A DNA stretch of 64,000 nt from Todiramphus chloris collaris (taxonomy: Eukaryota; Chordata; Aves; Coraciiformes; Alcedinidae): positions 9,738,887 through 9,802,886 of the forward strand of contig JANVCC010000073.1 of the NCBI GenBank assembly GCA_025345505.1, read 5' to 3'. The position numbers were made by a program, and so were the translations under genes. Of the stretch, positions 36,979 to 49,306 are shown piece after piece. The number at the start of each line of letters is the position of its first letter. Positions within the stretch are counted from its first letter, which is position 1. A model generated the notes under the pieces. It was not told where the DNA came from and did not search any database. It saw only the letters and a program-made list of their open reading frames with translations.

Positions 36979-38367
36979 GATCACAGACTCAGAGAATATC
37001 TTGAGTTGGAAGGGAACCACAAGGATCATCTAATCCAACTCCATGCTCCTCACAGGACTATCTAAAACTAAACCATATGACTAAGAGGTTCATTAAGCAG
37101 GACCTGTCCTTTCTGAACCTGTGCTGACTGGTCCTGAGTGCCTGTATGTCCTGTAAATGGTGTGTTCTGGCACTCAGGATGATTTGTTTCATGATCTTCC
37201 CTGGAACTGAGGTCAGACTGACAGGTCTGTAGTTTCTCAGATCCTCCTTCCAGCCTTTCTTGTAGATGGGTGTCACATTTGTTAATCTCAAGTCCGCTGG
37301 GACCTCCATGATTAGCCAGGAGTGCTATGGTAGGATAAATCATGAAGAGTGGCTTAGTAAGGACATCTGCCAGCTCCTTCAGCACTCTTGGGTGTAACCC
37401 ATCTGGCCCCATAGACTTGTGTATGTCTAGGTGGTGCAGCAGGTCAGTAATCATTTCCTCTTGGATTATGGAGGCCTCCTTCTATTCCTTATCCCTGTCT
37501 TTCAGTTCGAGGGGCTGGCTACCCAGAAAACAACTAGTCCTGCTATTAAAGACTGAGGCAAAGAAGGCATTAAGTACCTCAGTCTTTTCCTTGTCCTTAG
37601 TGACTCTGTTTCCCTCTGCAGCCAATAAAGGACAAAGATTCTCCCTGGTCCTCCTCTTGTTGTTAATGGATAGAAGCATTTTTTCTTAGAAGCATTTTTT
37701 GTTCTCTTTTACAGCCATAGCTAGATTGAGTTCTAGTTGGGCTTTATCCCTTCAGATTTTCTCCCTGCATAGCTTTAATGTGTTTTTTTGTCCTCCTGAG
37801 TAACTGCCCCCCTCTTCCAAAGGCCATGAACTCTCCTTTTGTTCCTGAGTTCCAGCAGAAGCTCTCCATTTGGCCAAGGCTGGTCTTCCCCATCAGTCCA
37901 TCTTTCAGGACATGGGGATGGCCTGTTCCTGTGCTTTTAAGAGTTCCTTCTTGAAGAGTAACCAGCCTTCCTGGACTTCTTTGTCCTTCAGGATGGCCTC
38001 CCAAGGGACACTGCCTATCAGTCTCCAGAATAGACCAAACTCTGCACTACAGAGGTCCAAGGTGGTAGTTCTGCTGACCCTACTTCTTACTTCTCCAAGA
38101 ATCAAAACTCTATTCCATGATCACTACTCCCAAGACAGCCTCTGACTGTTACAAGTCCTTCTCTGTTAACAAGCAGCAGGTCCAGGAGGGCACCTTCTCT
38201 AGTTGGCTCCTTCACCAGATGTGTCAGAAAGTTATCTTCCACACACTCCAAGAACCTCCAGGACTGTTCCCCCTCTGATGTATTATACTCCCAGCATACA
38301 TCTTGGAAAGTTGACATCCCCCACAAGAACAAGAGGTAGTGACTGCAAAAACTCTCCCAACTGCTTA
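36979..38367 (-). mobile_element. CR1 copy A, downstream half (endonuclease end, linker, RT fingers, 3' UTR)
   Basis: This is the 3' part of an older CR1, read right to left. From 38367 it resumes the endonuclease at QLGE, followed by the VGDVNF motif equivalent, then a frameshift into FLECVEDNFL..EPTREGALLDLL and SDHG. The linker (38105-37900) and the piece with RRTRENLCPLL (about 37650) follow. Then come the RT fingers with KSMGPDGLHPRVLKEL (37430-37370) and TPIYKKG..NYRPVSLTSVPGKI (37260-37190), broken by another frameshift. Just after the SCLMNL motif (about 37085) it passes directly into a CR1 3' UTR-like end (36979-37060). The RT catalytic palm, thumb and C-terminus are therefore deleted, or the tail is a separate insertion. 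Several frameshifts make this copy dead and old. Confidence 0.85.
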
Positions 38368-39433
38368 GAATCATAGAATCATAGAATCATTATGGTTGGA
38401 AAGACCTCCAGGGTCATCAAGTCCAACCTTTGTCCTAGAATTTCTCTAACCACTACACCATATCCTCAAGCTCCACATCTACTCGTTCTTTAAACACCTC
38501 CAGGGATGGTGACTCCGACACCTCCCTGGGCAGCCTGTTCCAGTGTCTAACTACCCTCTCAGTGAAGAATTTCCTCTTAATATCTAATCTAAACCTCCCC
38601 TGACGCAACTTGAGCCCATTTCCCCTCGTCCTATCATTACTGAGAGAAGAGACCAACACCAGCCTCGCTACAACCTCCTTTTAGGTAGTTGTAGAGGGCA
38701 ATAAGGTCTCCTCTCAGCCTCCTTTTCTCTAGACTAAACAAACCCAGTTCCCTCAGATGCTCTTCATAGGGCATGCTTTCCAGCCCTTTCACCAGCTTTG
38801 CTGCCCCTCTCTGCACTCGCTCCAGCACCTCGATGTCCCTCCTGTACTGTGGTGACCAAAACTGGACACAGTACTCAAGGTGAGGTCTCACCAGTGTCGA
38901 GTATAGGGGTACAATCACCTCCCTACTCCTACTGGTCACACCGTTTCTGGTACAGGCCAGGATGCCATTGGCCTTCTTGGCCACCTGGGCACACCGCTGG
39001 CTCATGTTCAGCTGGCTATTGACCAACACCCCCAGGTCCTTTTCCACCAGGCAGCTCTCCAGCCACTCCTCCCCAAGCCTGTAGCATTGCTGGGGGTTTT
39101 TGTGACAGAAGTGCGTGACCCCGCACTTGGCTTTGTTAAACTCCATACAATTGACCTCAGCCCATCTCTCCAGCCTGTCCAGATCCCACTGCAGAGCCTT
39201 CCTACCCTCAAGCAGATCGACATTTGTGCTTAATTTTGTGTCATCTGAAAATTTACATTCGATTCCCTTGTTCAGGTCATTGATGAATATATTAAACAAG
39301 ATGGGTCCCAAAACTGAGCCCTGAGAGACACCGCTTGTGAGTGGTCGCCAACTGGATTTTACTCCATTCACAACCACCCTCTGGGCTTGGCCATCCAGCC
39401 AGTTTCTAACCCAGTGAAGAGTCCTCCTGTCCA
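38368..39433 (-). mobile_element. CR1 copy B, younger, inserted inside copy A
   Basis: A 1066-bp CR1 on the minus strand. Its 3' end is the triple inverted tail AGAATCATAGAATCATAGA at the left, and it is 5' truncated at the right within the RT palm. It separates two halves of copy A that meet in frame in the endonuclease. TGCTTA is present at both junctions (38362-38367 and 39434-39439), so the target duplication is 4-6 bp or microhomology. It is the best preserved CR1 here, with one 274-codon frame and one later frameshift near 38650. Confidence 0.9.
38453..39433 (-). pseudogene. CR1 copy B reverse transcriptase C-terminal portion
   Basis: This is the coding part of copy B. The frame runs from the RT palm ([29 protein letters not shown]) through the metal-binding box to YVQFWSP-type and [16 protein letters not shown] motifs, then shifts frame near 38650. 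It finishes with [29 protein letters not shown] and a stop at about 38453. The catalytic box reads FSDD rather than the usual FADD or YADD. A few residues just before it appear to be missing ([10 protein letters not shown]). The N-terminal endonuclease and RT fingers are absent because of 5' truncation. It cannot make a functional enzyme. Confidence 0.85.
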
Positions 39434-40241
39434 TGCTTATAGAGTGTTTCATCAGTCTCATCTTCCTGATTGGTCAGTCTGTAACAAACTCCCACCACAA
39501 TATCTGCCATGTTGGCATTCCCCTTGATTCTTACCCATAAACACTCAATCCTGTCATCCCCATCTTTAAGCTGTAAACATTCATATCCCTCCTTGACATA
39601 GAGGGTCATCCCACTGCCTTGCCTTCCTTTTCTGTCACTTCTGAAAAGCTGGTAGCTATCAATTGCAGTAGTCCAATCATGTGAGTTGTCCCACCACGTT
39701 TCCATGATGGCAGCTATATCATAGTTTTCTCACTGCATGATCACCTTCAGTTCCTCCTGCTTGCTGCCCAAGCTGCATGTATTGCCATAGATGCACTTCA
39801 GCTGGGCTTTTTGTCCTGCCACATTCTCAGAGGGAGAAGCCCCAGTTCCCACCATCTGTTTTTCTGATGCTTCAACGATTACCAGCCCATGAACTCTTGT
39901 GTCTTTGCTGCTGTGTGGATCATCATCCTCCACTGAGACAGCCAACTCTAAGACCTTACTACCACACTGCCCCACAGGTACTGGCATGCCCTCCCAGGCT
40001 CCTCTCTAGCAAGCCCAGTTTTATCCCCATCCCTCTTCGAGTCTAGTTTAAAGACCTTTCAACGAGCCCCACTAGTTCTTGCCTTCTAGATCCTTCTCCC
40101 CCTTTGAGACAGGTGTTCCCCATCTTGTTGACAGCAGGCCTGGGGTCTTGTACAGCAGCCCATGATCAAAAAAAACAAACTTCCACTGGCAGCACCAGCC
40201 TCTGAGCCACATGCTACTCAGGTGTGTTTCCCTGTTCCTTT
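39434..40241 (-). mobile_element. CR1 copy A, upstream half (ORF2 start and endonuclease N-terminus)
   Basis: This is the 5' part of copy A. Reading from the right, it starts near 40241 in the inter-ORF region. The ORF2 beginning has AQLKCIYGNTCSLGSKQEEL (about 39790), then a single TGA stop (39732-39734). The endonuclease N-terminus follows with ETWWDNSHDW (39700), GSGMTLYVKEG and ECLWVRIKG..DIVVGVCY (about 39500). It is cut at 39434-39439 by copy B. The 5' end is truncated and abuts ERV gag-like sequence, so copy A probably inserted into the ERV remnant or a deletion joined them. Confidence 0.85.
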
Positions 40242-41164
40242 ACAATACCATGAATTAATTCTGCCCATAGTCAGTTGTCTGTGGGGATTGTCACCATCTA
40301 ACTCTTCATTGTGCTCTGGGTCCTTTTTAATCCCATCCCAATTTGCAATTAAATAGGGTTTGAAAAAATCCAGGGCTCTCCTAGTTAGTGGCTTTAACAT
40401 TGCAAAATCTACAGATATGGGAATGTCACAAACCGGACTCTCCCAGTTTGTGCATAACCTGTATGCAGGCGGCTTTGGTGATGGCAGTGGAGAGCTCACT
40501 TAGGGAACAGATGTGAATCATAGAAGCTTCACCTCAATCTCAGCCATCTATTCCCCCAGTCCGGTAGACTACCCTGATGGTGATTGATAGAAGAACTTTA
40601 AGGAAACTCTTGGGCCACAATAAGAGTTTAGCTTGTCTCTACTCAACATTATTCAGTCACCACTGCCAAGGCAGATGTGCCACAAATATTAGTTTGAGTT
40701 TCATCTGGCTATCTGCCATATTTCTTCTGTAAGTTTATCAATTGTTACACATCCCGTGGAGTGCTTACATAGTCTATCACTGACCACCTCCCCAGTGTCC
40801 TTCAGGCATTCTGCTTTAACAATAGCTCTAGTCTTACATTCAGAGGAGTCTGAAAGGGACAAGGGTTAACATTTCTCTCATCAGGGTCATCAGTATCACC
40901 CCAAATAACCACCATTCCAATCCTCTGAGGACACTAATAGCTTCCTAATTTGCATGAGATTAGAGGGGTGTGGAGCCTGCATAAGCATCATCTTGATCTT
41001 TGCTTCCAACTTTTCTTTTTTCTCCTTTTCTTCCTGTAACTGCTTCTGTAGATGTTTAGTTTGCAGGGACAGTAATAACTCAGCTACCTTTCTGCTTCTA
41101 TTTCCTTTTTTAGATCTAGTCTCTCTCTATTATGTTTTTTCCTGACAGGTGGCTTCTAGACAGG
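40242..41164 (-). pseudogene. Broken ERV gag remnant
   Basis: Minus-strand fragments of a retroviral gag of the avian ERVL type. From about 41085 to 40890 one frame encodes a lysine/glutamate-rich coiled-coil segment. Scattered gag-like stretches then follow in shifting frames with several stops (about 40870-40560). A last open piece lies at 40499-40242, where it runs into CR1 copy A. No protease, reverse transcriptase, integrase or envelope is present. Orientation and position directly downstream of an LTR on the same strand support the call. Stops and frameshifts show it is non-functional. Recognition is by motif impression; a protein search would settle it. Confidence 0.5.
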
Positions 41165-41403
41165 TGCCTAACATCTGACTAATAATTTATTTTCCTTTAC
41201 CATCTTATAGTATTCCTCTTACCAATTTTAATTCTTCTTCAATAGCACCTCAGACATGCCAGTGGTTGTGAGCTCCTTCTAAGAATTTGGGACTCAGACT
41301 AATTCTGTGTTTCTATAGGTAATCAGTGATACTACTTGCCATCCTGCCAACTATGCCAATTTGTTGTGAGTTCTAGTTTAGTATGCTGCTAACTATACCA
41401 ATT
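41165..41403 (-). other. ERV leader region with duplicated primer-site-like segment
   Basis: This lies between the LTR end (41404) and the gag remnant. Reading minus, three bases after the LTR comes TGGTATAGTTAGCAGCAT, the position of a tRNA primer-binding site. A related segment (TTGGCATAGTTGGCAGGATG) lies about 45 bases further on, so this part is duplicated in tandem. I could not match it to a specific tRNA. Confidence 0.4.
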
Positions 41404-42046
41404 TGTCATGAATGTGTAATTTAGATCAGTTAAAGAACGATATCAAAGGTATTAACAAAATTTGATAGCAAGGTTGACTCTATGAATATGCCTGACAATT
41501 ATTTGAACAATGATTCAAAACTACCAAGGCAAAGTTATCCAGACAAAAATCAAAGTTACCATAATGCAAAGCTGTGCATGATATTGGTTGCTTACCAAAG
41601 AACTCTCATTGGTGAAAGACCTCTCTGTCTCAAAGAGCAAGCTTGAGGGGTGTTCCAGCTCAAGAGGAGATCACCACCATGCTTAGCAGGGAGAACTCAG
41701 AGAAGGCTGTCATATTTATGGGATAAAGTTGTTGGCTTGTAGTCAAATTACATGCAATGGAAGAGATATGCACTTGTACCCACAGCTTGGTCCTTGAAAA
41801 ACTAGCCTTGGAAAAGCCACCTGCTATTGATGTGTTACTCGCATGATTGGTGCTCCAAGCCCATATCCATCGATGCTCACTGTGTCACTCAGATCCTTTG
41901 TGTGTTTTCAGAGAATGGATTGTAACTAGAGAAGTTCTTGGTCCACTTACAGCTTAGGCCTTTACCTGCTTTGGAGACTGTACCAAAATACCATTAGTTT
42001 GGCTAAGGAGCTGAATGCATCTGTTACCGTCCCAAAGTTCCTTGAC
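41404..42046 (-). mobile_element. ERV LTR (5' LTR of the gag remnant)
   Basis: Candidate 643-bp LTR on the minus strand. The plus strand starts TGTCATGAATG and ends CCTTGACA, giving 5-bp inverted ends TGTCA/TGACA. On the minus strand a TATA-like CCCATAAATATGAC lies near 41723-41710. Leader and gag remnants follow in the correct order. No matching second LTR was found to the left, so the 3' half of the provirus is lost and a target duplication cannot be tested. The right end is less certain than the left. Confidence 0.55.
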
Positions 42047-44711
42047 AAAAATAATTAGGACTAGCAATTTCCATATCAGTCTGAAATAATAATTTCAAAA
42101 ACTTGTGCTACTTTTATGTGGATGAACATTTTTAAACCATCAAGTTCCTTGAAAACCTTTCAGAGTGTTTGGAGTTGGTATTTAGAATTGCTAACAACAT
42201 TGTGTGATGCAGCAGAAGTGAACTGTATTTTTTTTAAATGTTTTTGTCTGTCAAATTTATATTTCACCTGCTATAATGCACTTAGTATTTTAACAGAAAG
42301 ACAGTCAAAACAATCTGTAACTGAATTATTGAGGCAATGAAAAACTATTGTAGAGAATAAAATTATTTTCTACAGAATCTTCTGAGACAATGTCATCTGA
42401 TATTTGAACAATTTTAAAGAATATTATTGCTCCTGAAAAAGAACAGGATTAAAATCAGAAAGGATTTGGAGTTCTGGACACATTCATTGCCATTTCTGCA
42501 CTCAGGAATGCCCAGTTGACATCCAGGGGGGATATGGGGAAGGAGTCACATACATATTTTTCTTTAAAAAAGCAGAATCTATCTTAGTAGCAGGCTCCAT
42601 AAAAATACCAATCTGTTTTTGCTTCACACACTTCTCTGCTATTTAACTTTCCTTCCACAAAACCTCATCAACCCATAGAAAACCATGCCTACTTTTCACC
42701 TCCCAGTCACTCTAAGCACCAACGTACATTCTCTTTGCTGTTTATCCTATGTCCTGGCCTAAAATGTTGGTTTGAAATAAGGCAACGTAAAAGTAGCTGG
42801 AGACAGAAGCATCCTTATAATCTATGTGTGGCTCACTATGAAGTGCTCTGAAAAACAGAATCTAAATCTTTTTTTATTTAAAATGTCAGAATTAGACTAC
42901 ATTTAAGATATTATTGGACTATTGGTATTATATCAACAACAGAGCAGAAGAAGAAGATACAATTTTAGCTAGGGAATGCCTGGAAGGATATGACCTGTAG
43001 TTTCTCTTTTGAGCCAAGTAGCAGAATCAATATTTAATATTTTTGTGATTGTTGTGTTTAAACAGGAGAAAAATGGTGGAACTGTTTCATTTCTGTTTAT
43101 TTATAAAAATGCACAAAATCCACCTTCTTCAGAGAATCAAGTGAGGCTGGTTTTATGTTTACAGCTCCAAATTTTGTTCAGCTGCCACATTACCTCAAAA
43201 GCATCTTGTGAAGGTCAAACCCAGGTGTCATTCAGGCTGTAAAAAACATCTGCTGTCTCACTCTTCCATGTCAGCAGCCTGTCATCTGCACAGACACATT
43301 CACACATATTCCTTCCAATACCAGTACAATACATGTAAAAGATTCATAAGCACAGAATATTGACATTTTTGTGATGTCCTACAGTTGCTTTTGACTGTAG
43401 AAAGGACCACAAATCTCCTGCCAATGTCTTAAATGAGAATTATATCCAAACATTTGGAAAATTTTAATCCAACCTGTAAACATAAAACAAGGAGGAGAAG
43501 ATGGAGATTTCCTCTGCAAGCCAGCATATTATTTACCAAAAAAATAAAGACAGAATTAAATTTTATTCTAAAGAGTTAGATTTTTAGACTGGATACCAAA
43601 TTCAGTCACTGAAATGTGAAGAATAGGTATTTTAGTACTGCTTTAATTGTCCATTTCAACCAACAATCTCTAACTCCAGCATCACTTCCGACATCTCCAT
43701 AATGTATAAGAATGTGTATATGTGTATATACAAACTAGATTTCTTACCGAGTCTAGACAATGGAAGAAAATCCTCTGCTGTGCTTGGTTGCACAAAAAAA
43801 TCTGGTTCTACAAAAAGCTGGGATTTGCCCTTCAAAAATATCCCACATTCTAATCAAAGACACTTTACCAGTTTTCAAAGGTAATTTTTCAGTTTTCATA
43901 TTTTGCATTTTCCTAAGATACATGAACCTCTTTTTTTTTTTTTTTCTCCCTCCTCTCTCCCTTTTTAAAGTTCTAGTGGCATATTCAAATTCCTGCCTTT
44001 TCTTAGAAGTGATGTTTCCACCCTGCTTATCTGTGCATAATTCAAAACAGAGAATTACCAAGGTTGCATAATATAGGCACAAGATATTTCACAACTTAAT
44101 AGATCTAATCTCTCTAGGCAAAAAGATAATAGAAGTCATGGCCATGAAGTGACTGGGCTCCTTCTGGGGGTAAAAAATTAATCTTTACCCAAAGGTAAAG
44201 CAAGATACAGCAAAATACAGTAGAATACAATTGTATGTATGTTCTTCTCATGAAATGTTGAGGAATGGAAGGGGAGTGGAGAGAAAGAGAATAAATGTTT
44301 TTTACTGGATCATGCATTATTTGATCTGCTATGCTAATCTTCTGAGAAGTAAGTGAAAAATAAGATTTGCAATAATTCACTATGGAAAAGAATATTGACT
44401 TTATCCCATAGCCAATTTACTTACCAAAATTAATGCACAGGCAATCTAATTTTATAACATGAAATATTATTGATTATAATATCACACTGAAATCTAGTAA
44501 GATTTACCAGTATTCAGTCTGGGTACAAAGACTGTCAATGGCATTCTGAAAAAAAATACATTGGAAAACTGCATTCCGTACAGAAAACCATGTGGCTATA
44601 TAGCAAGACTGAAAAATATATTCACATAGATTTCCTTTCTAGTAAATTAACGCAAGTCTTTGATTTTAATTCAGTTGTGTTGTAATACATCAGATGAGTT
44701 TGTCTAGGTAC

Positions 44712-45030
44712 AGTAAAGACATCCAGGACTGGTAACTCGGCCTAAGGAAAGGCTGTTACCCATGTGTTAGCACCCAGAGACAGGAGATTGAAAACAAGTC
44801 AAGGGCCAGACGAGAGGGCTTGCCACGATAGTCAAGAGAATTTAGTTGTAAAGCAAGCCACTACAGACGCTGTCTTGAATAAAGCTTGTTGCCTTAAACA
44901 GTCTATACTTCCTGGAACAATAAGGCAACCACATGCCTGGCAACGCAGCCCCCTGTAAAGAACCTATTTCTTTAGCGGTGGCTGGGAGGACACGGTCCCA
45001 GACCCAGAAGCAGATTGCTTCATACACACA
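44712..45030 (+). mobile_element. Possible LTR-like block
   Basis: A GC-richer block in AT-rich DNA contains AATAAAGCTTGTTGCCTTAA near 44878, an arrangement like the R-U5 boundary of some retroviral LTRs. The following segment has CCCAGACCCAGAAGCA. I could not find matching terminal repeats or a target duplication, so both the identity and the borders are weak. Confidence 0.25.
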
Positions 45031-46433
45031 CATGGGCAATGGGGTCTAGTGCAAGCAACTTACTTTCTCATATGACTTCTCATATTGTGTTATCTTCATC
45101 TTTAAAGGAAAACACAAAGTAGATATGAAGAAGTAATCCATCTGCCCTCCACTCCTCCACCATCCCCAACCTACACAACCCCTCCCCCCCACCCCCCTGC
45201 TTAATGACATGAGTATTTTCACAAGCAAAAAAATACCCAAACTGACCTCCGCATTCCACTCATAGCTAATCATCATAACAGGAACCATAGTGCATTTTGT
45301 CACTTCTCTTGAAGTCTGCAGTACATAAGTATCACTTATATCCATGCTTTTTCATACACCAGCTCTCAAACAACCACTTGCCACTGAGATATTCCATTAG
45401 TGTCATGCTGGGAATAGAATCTGTTTCTGGGTTTTATAACTTGACTTTGAACCAAAGACTCATAGCTAGTCTTACTCTCAAGATTACAGTTCATCTCACA
45501 GTCACAAGGAAAAGTGGATGTGATGTATTTCAGCATGTCCCCTGCCTACACAGTTAAGCTAGCTGCTGATCCCAAGTGTGCGGTGAAATAGTCAATACAG
45601 TCAGAACAGGGTATAAATTGTGACTCAGTGTTTTTTTCCTGCTCCTTGCTTGCATAAGGCACAAGTAACTTCACATCTGCTTACTTTCTGTCATGGATAT
45701 CCAACTGTGTTTCTTTGACCTGCCTCATATCTGAGCCCATGTATGTCCAATAGGCTTAGTAACATCATGACTGAGCAGCAGCCTAAGGACAGGCAATTCA
45801 TCTTCCATAAACACCTCTTTGTTCTGCAAAATGGGTTATAATAACGGAATTATAAGTTAATATCAAGTGGCTGTAATGATTATTATTTGAATGTTTACTC
45901 ATTCTTATTTGGGGGGTGAAGATGCTCTTTTCAAATACTGAATGCACAGAAGGGCAGGATTGGTAACTGCTTCATCTCTAAAGTGCTCTGCTTCCCTTTT
46001 AGAGCTCATCTGGAATTTTTAGAAATTTTAGTGAAGTGTAGGACTACTAGTCTCTTATCAAAAGGGTGAGAGGCAAATGAGTCTGGATTTCAGTCTTATT
46101 TCTTCATTTTTACATGTGGAAGATGTTGCATTTGTTATTCATTGCTCTGTGGTCAATCTTAGAGGAGAATGATGACCTTACATAATTTGAGTAATGCTCT
46201 GGTTGTTAACATTTACAGATTGGCATTTATCTAAATTGTGTGTGACCACTGAGTCATAGAGATTATATTTTTTGAACTGTGTAACTTTTTTTTTTTCTTT
46301 TTCAGTAGAATCTTCTTCAGGAGTGGGGTCATTAACCTCAGAGGTGCTGACTGTGAAAAGCTGTGATTGACCGTTTGGGGAGTGGGGGATGTAACTAGTA
46401 TGGCAACAGGAAGAGCAACAGGGACACGGGGCT

Positions 46434-46455
46434 GTGATGTGATGTGATGTGATGT
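46434..46455 (+). repeat. GTGAT pentanucleotide microsatellite
   Basis: Just over four perfect GTGAT units. Confidence 0.85.
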
Positions 46456-49296
46456 AAGCAAGAAAACTGAAATGACTGCTGATAACAATAAGGAAGGACT
46501 AACGCTCTCTAAGCCACTTAGTAAATCTGTGCTGATGACCTGAGTAAGATGAGTAAAGAGCAATGCCTTTATCAAGGTTTTTCTTTTTTTTAACATGCAC
46601 CTGTTTGCTCTTAGTTACACAACTATAATGGAACATAGTGCAGGACTGAAAGGGAGAGCAGTAGCACTACAGGTTATAATTAGCTGCCATTGTTTCCAAA
46701 AACTTCATGAATGTTCTGGTAAGCAACAGAGCAAGCTACCTGTCCTTCAGAAATGGCTTTCTGTAAAGAAGACGTTGCCCATAGTAAATCAGAAGGCAGT
46801 CTACTCTTGTTAATGTTACTAATATTAAGGAGTAAAGACATGTCTAGAATTTGTGTCATGTTTATCTGAGACATCAGTGACAGATCTAGCAGTGAGGGTA
46901 AGCCATGTTACAGTACAGCATTCCTTCCATGTCACTGCAGATGAGTTTCTCTTGGTTACCATTGAAACTTACCTCCCACCCTCTTCACTTGACATGAACA
47001 TGACTACCAAAGCGGGAATAAAAAGCTATGAAATCCAAAATGCAGCACTATATAGCCTGTTTGCATTACTCTAAATCATTATACAGAGTAAAAGCAAGGC
47101 TGAGTTGGGTCCACATCAACTCAGAAAACATTGTCAAAACATATTCTGCACTAATAAGGACAGAATAAGAATAAAGGACTTTTTGTTAGTTCCCATTTAT
47201 ATAATGATGATATAAACTCTGACCTAGCTATTTTTGTGTGTCAGAAAGTAACCATGCATGACCAATTTTTGCTCTTGGAAGCATTTTACCTTGTGGCTAC
47301 ATTCTGTTTGAGATTATTTCAAGACATACTTTTATTACCTACAGGCTTTTCAATGGGTTGTTCACTTATCAAACAAGTGGAGGAAAAGAGACAAGAGACT
47401 TTATATATTAACAAAGTAACCTTCCAAGAAAGTTGGAATTCATGTAGAACACTTAAAGACTGTGCAGGACTTATCAGTTAGTATGATGGGATCCTATTCT
47501 TCCCAGTAATCTGCTGAAGATCTCAGAGACTCCTGAAAGATACTTTGGCCTCACAGACACTTCCATTATTAGTTTTTAAATCAAGTCATGTAGCCAAGTG
47601 AAGATAAAGCCTGCTATGTTTTACACATCAGAGAGAAATGGACTGGAATGTTCTCGCCCATGTTACAAAGACTAACAAATACAAAAGGATGAAAAGTATA
47701 GACTTAAGACATTTTTTGGAATCATCCTCAACTCAAAAAGGCTAAATTAAGACCAAATAATCCTATATTTAATGTGGCTTCTAGCATTTTCTGCTGAACT
47801 AGTGCTTTTATTTTTATGCAGCTGCTGGACATGATATTTGCTCCTCAATTCTTCAAAGATGGTCATATTTGCTTTGCACTGTGATAATTATTGAGGTTCA
47901 CGAGACTCAGTGTACAGCTATACACTTGCTTAAAAGTTTACAAGTTTAGATTACCTCTAATTGCACAGGATGTTTGGGACTAAATAGCAGAGGCACAGCA
48001 CTAGTCTATTATCAACTGCAGAGACTTTTTCTATGGTAGAATTATACAGATGATGTAGGGGTTTTTTATGAATACTTGAGGCTCTGTTTCTACTAATCAT
48101 CAGTGTAGAAATTAATGAAATATATAATACTCACTGTAAACAATGGAATTAATTCTGGTTCATGGTAATAAGATCAACATTCACATAAATATCTAGCCCA
48201 GGTTTCCCACAATGGCTAAATCTGTAGGGGGCAGGGGGAACACCAGTGGTATATGAATTTGCTATTTGATGTTTACTAGTTTCCTGTACTGTATGCTTGA
48301 TTCAGTATATAACTGTCTCTTCAGAATTAAACCCTCTGTAAAGCAGGAAACAAAATAATTGCCCCTATGCCAAGAAACCCATGTGTGACATGAATGACAT
48401 CTCTTAAAACTTAAAAAATCTTGTATTAGTCTTGTGTATTCCCTCTTTTCCTATGCAGACCAAATTAAGGCAGAGTGGGAATCTGTAATACATTATTTGT
48501 GGGGCAATGAAGACCAGGGTGTTCCTTTAAAAATGTATTCGTAAGATACAATTTGTTAATGTACCACTTTTTCATTATACATTTTAATAGCAGTCAGATA
48601 ATACAGTGTGCTACCTTTTGTGCTTTGCAGCAGTGACCATGTAATACTTAGAATGTGAAAACCATGTCAGAGTGAAAACCATGCTGATCAAAATTACAGA
48701 AAGATGACCTAGGATTTTAAATAATACAGCAAGTATCTAGCAGTCTTGCAATTGCTGAAGACAGTTACCAGACTAGTTATAAGGAAATACTTTAGTTCAA
48801 GGTAGATAACAAGGTAGTTCTATCTTTTCTTTTCACTCCTGCAACTCCAATATAGCCTAATATTTTAAATAGTTCAGTATCTAAACAAAAATGTTATATT
48901 TCAACTTTGTTGTACTGAATTGATTGGAATTTTAGATATTTAGTCAAAACAGGTCCAGGTAGCATTCTATGCTATATGCTATGTCTACCATGTTGCTAAC
49001 ACGTATGTCCAAACAGCTGGTTGAGACTCTTTGTATTTAGGCATTTTAAAAGATCACTTGAAAGCTCAGTCTCTTACAAAAATTGAAGTTTTCACTAAAT
49101 CTGTTTGATAATGCCTTGTTCGCATTCCTTTTCCAGAGATAAATCAGAGCACAGGAGGAGCAGACATACAAAGGAAAAGATGATAAAGCTGAATATAAAC
49201 AAACCCCATAAATTCCACTACTCTTTTCACCAAAATTACTTGCATATTTTGAAAACTACTTATAATGGCTAAAAAAGGGAGATTACATGAACATGT

Positions 49297-49306
49297 AAAA
49301 CAGGAA

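Larger units (their letters stand above)
42047..49296. other. Unique AT-rich DNA
   Basis: About 7 kb without a recognisable gene. It includes a T18-type run near 43930, an LTR-like GC-rich block (44712-45030), a C-rich stretch (45180-45200), a GTGAT microsatellite (46434-46455) and a T run near 46286. Frames are short and unsupported. Confidence 0.5.

Noticed and set aside
39406-39705. 99-codon minus-strand frame read as one protein
   Set aside because: It is a chimera: it begins in the endonuclease of CR1 copy A and runs out of frame into copy B across the insertion point.
40218-40499. 93-codon minus-strand frame as a gene
   Set aside because: It crosses the boundary between the ERV gag remnant and CR1 copy A, and its last residues come from CR1.
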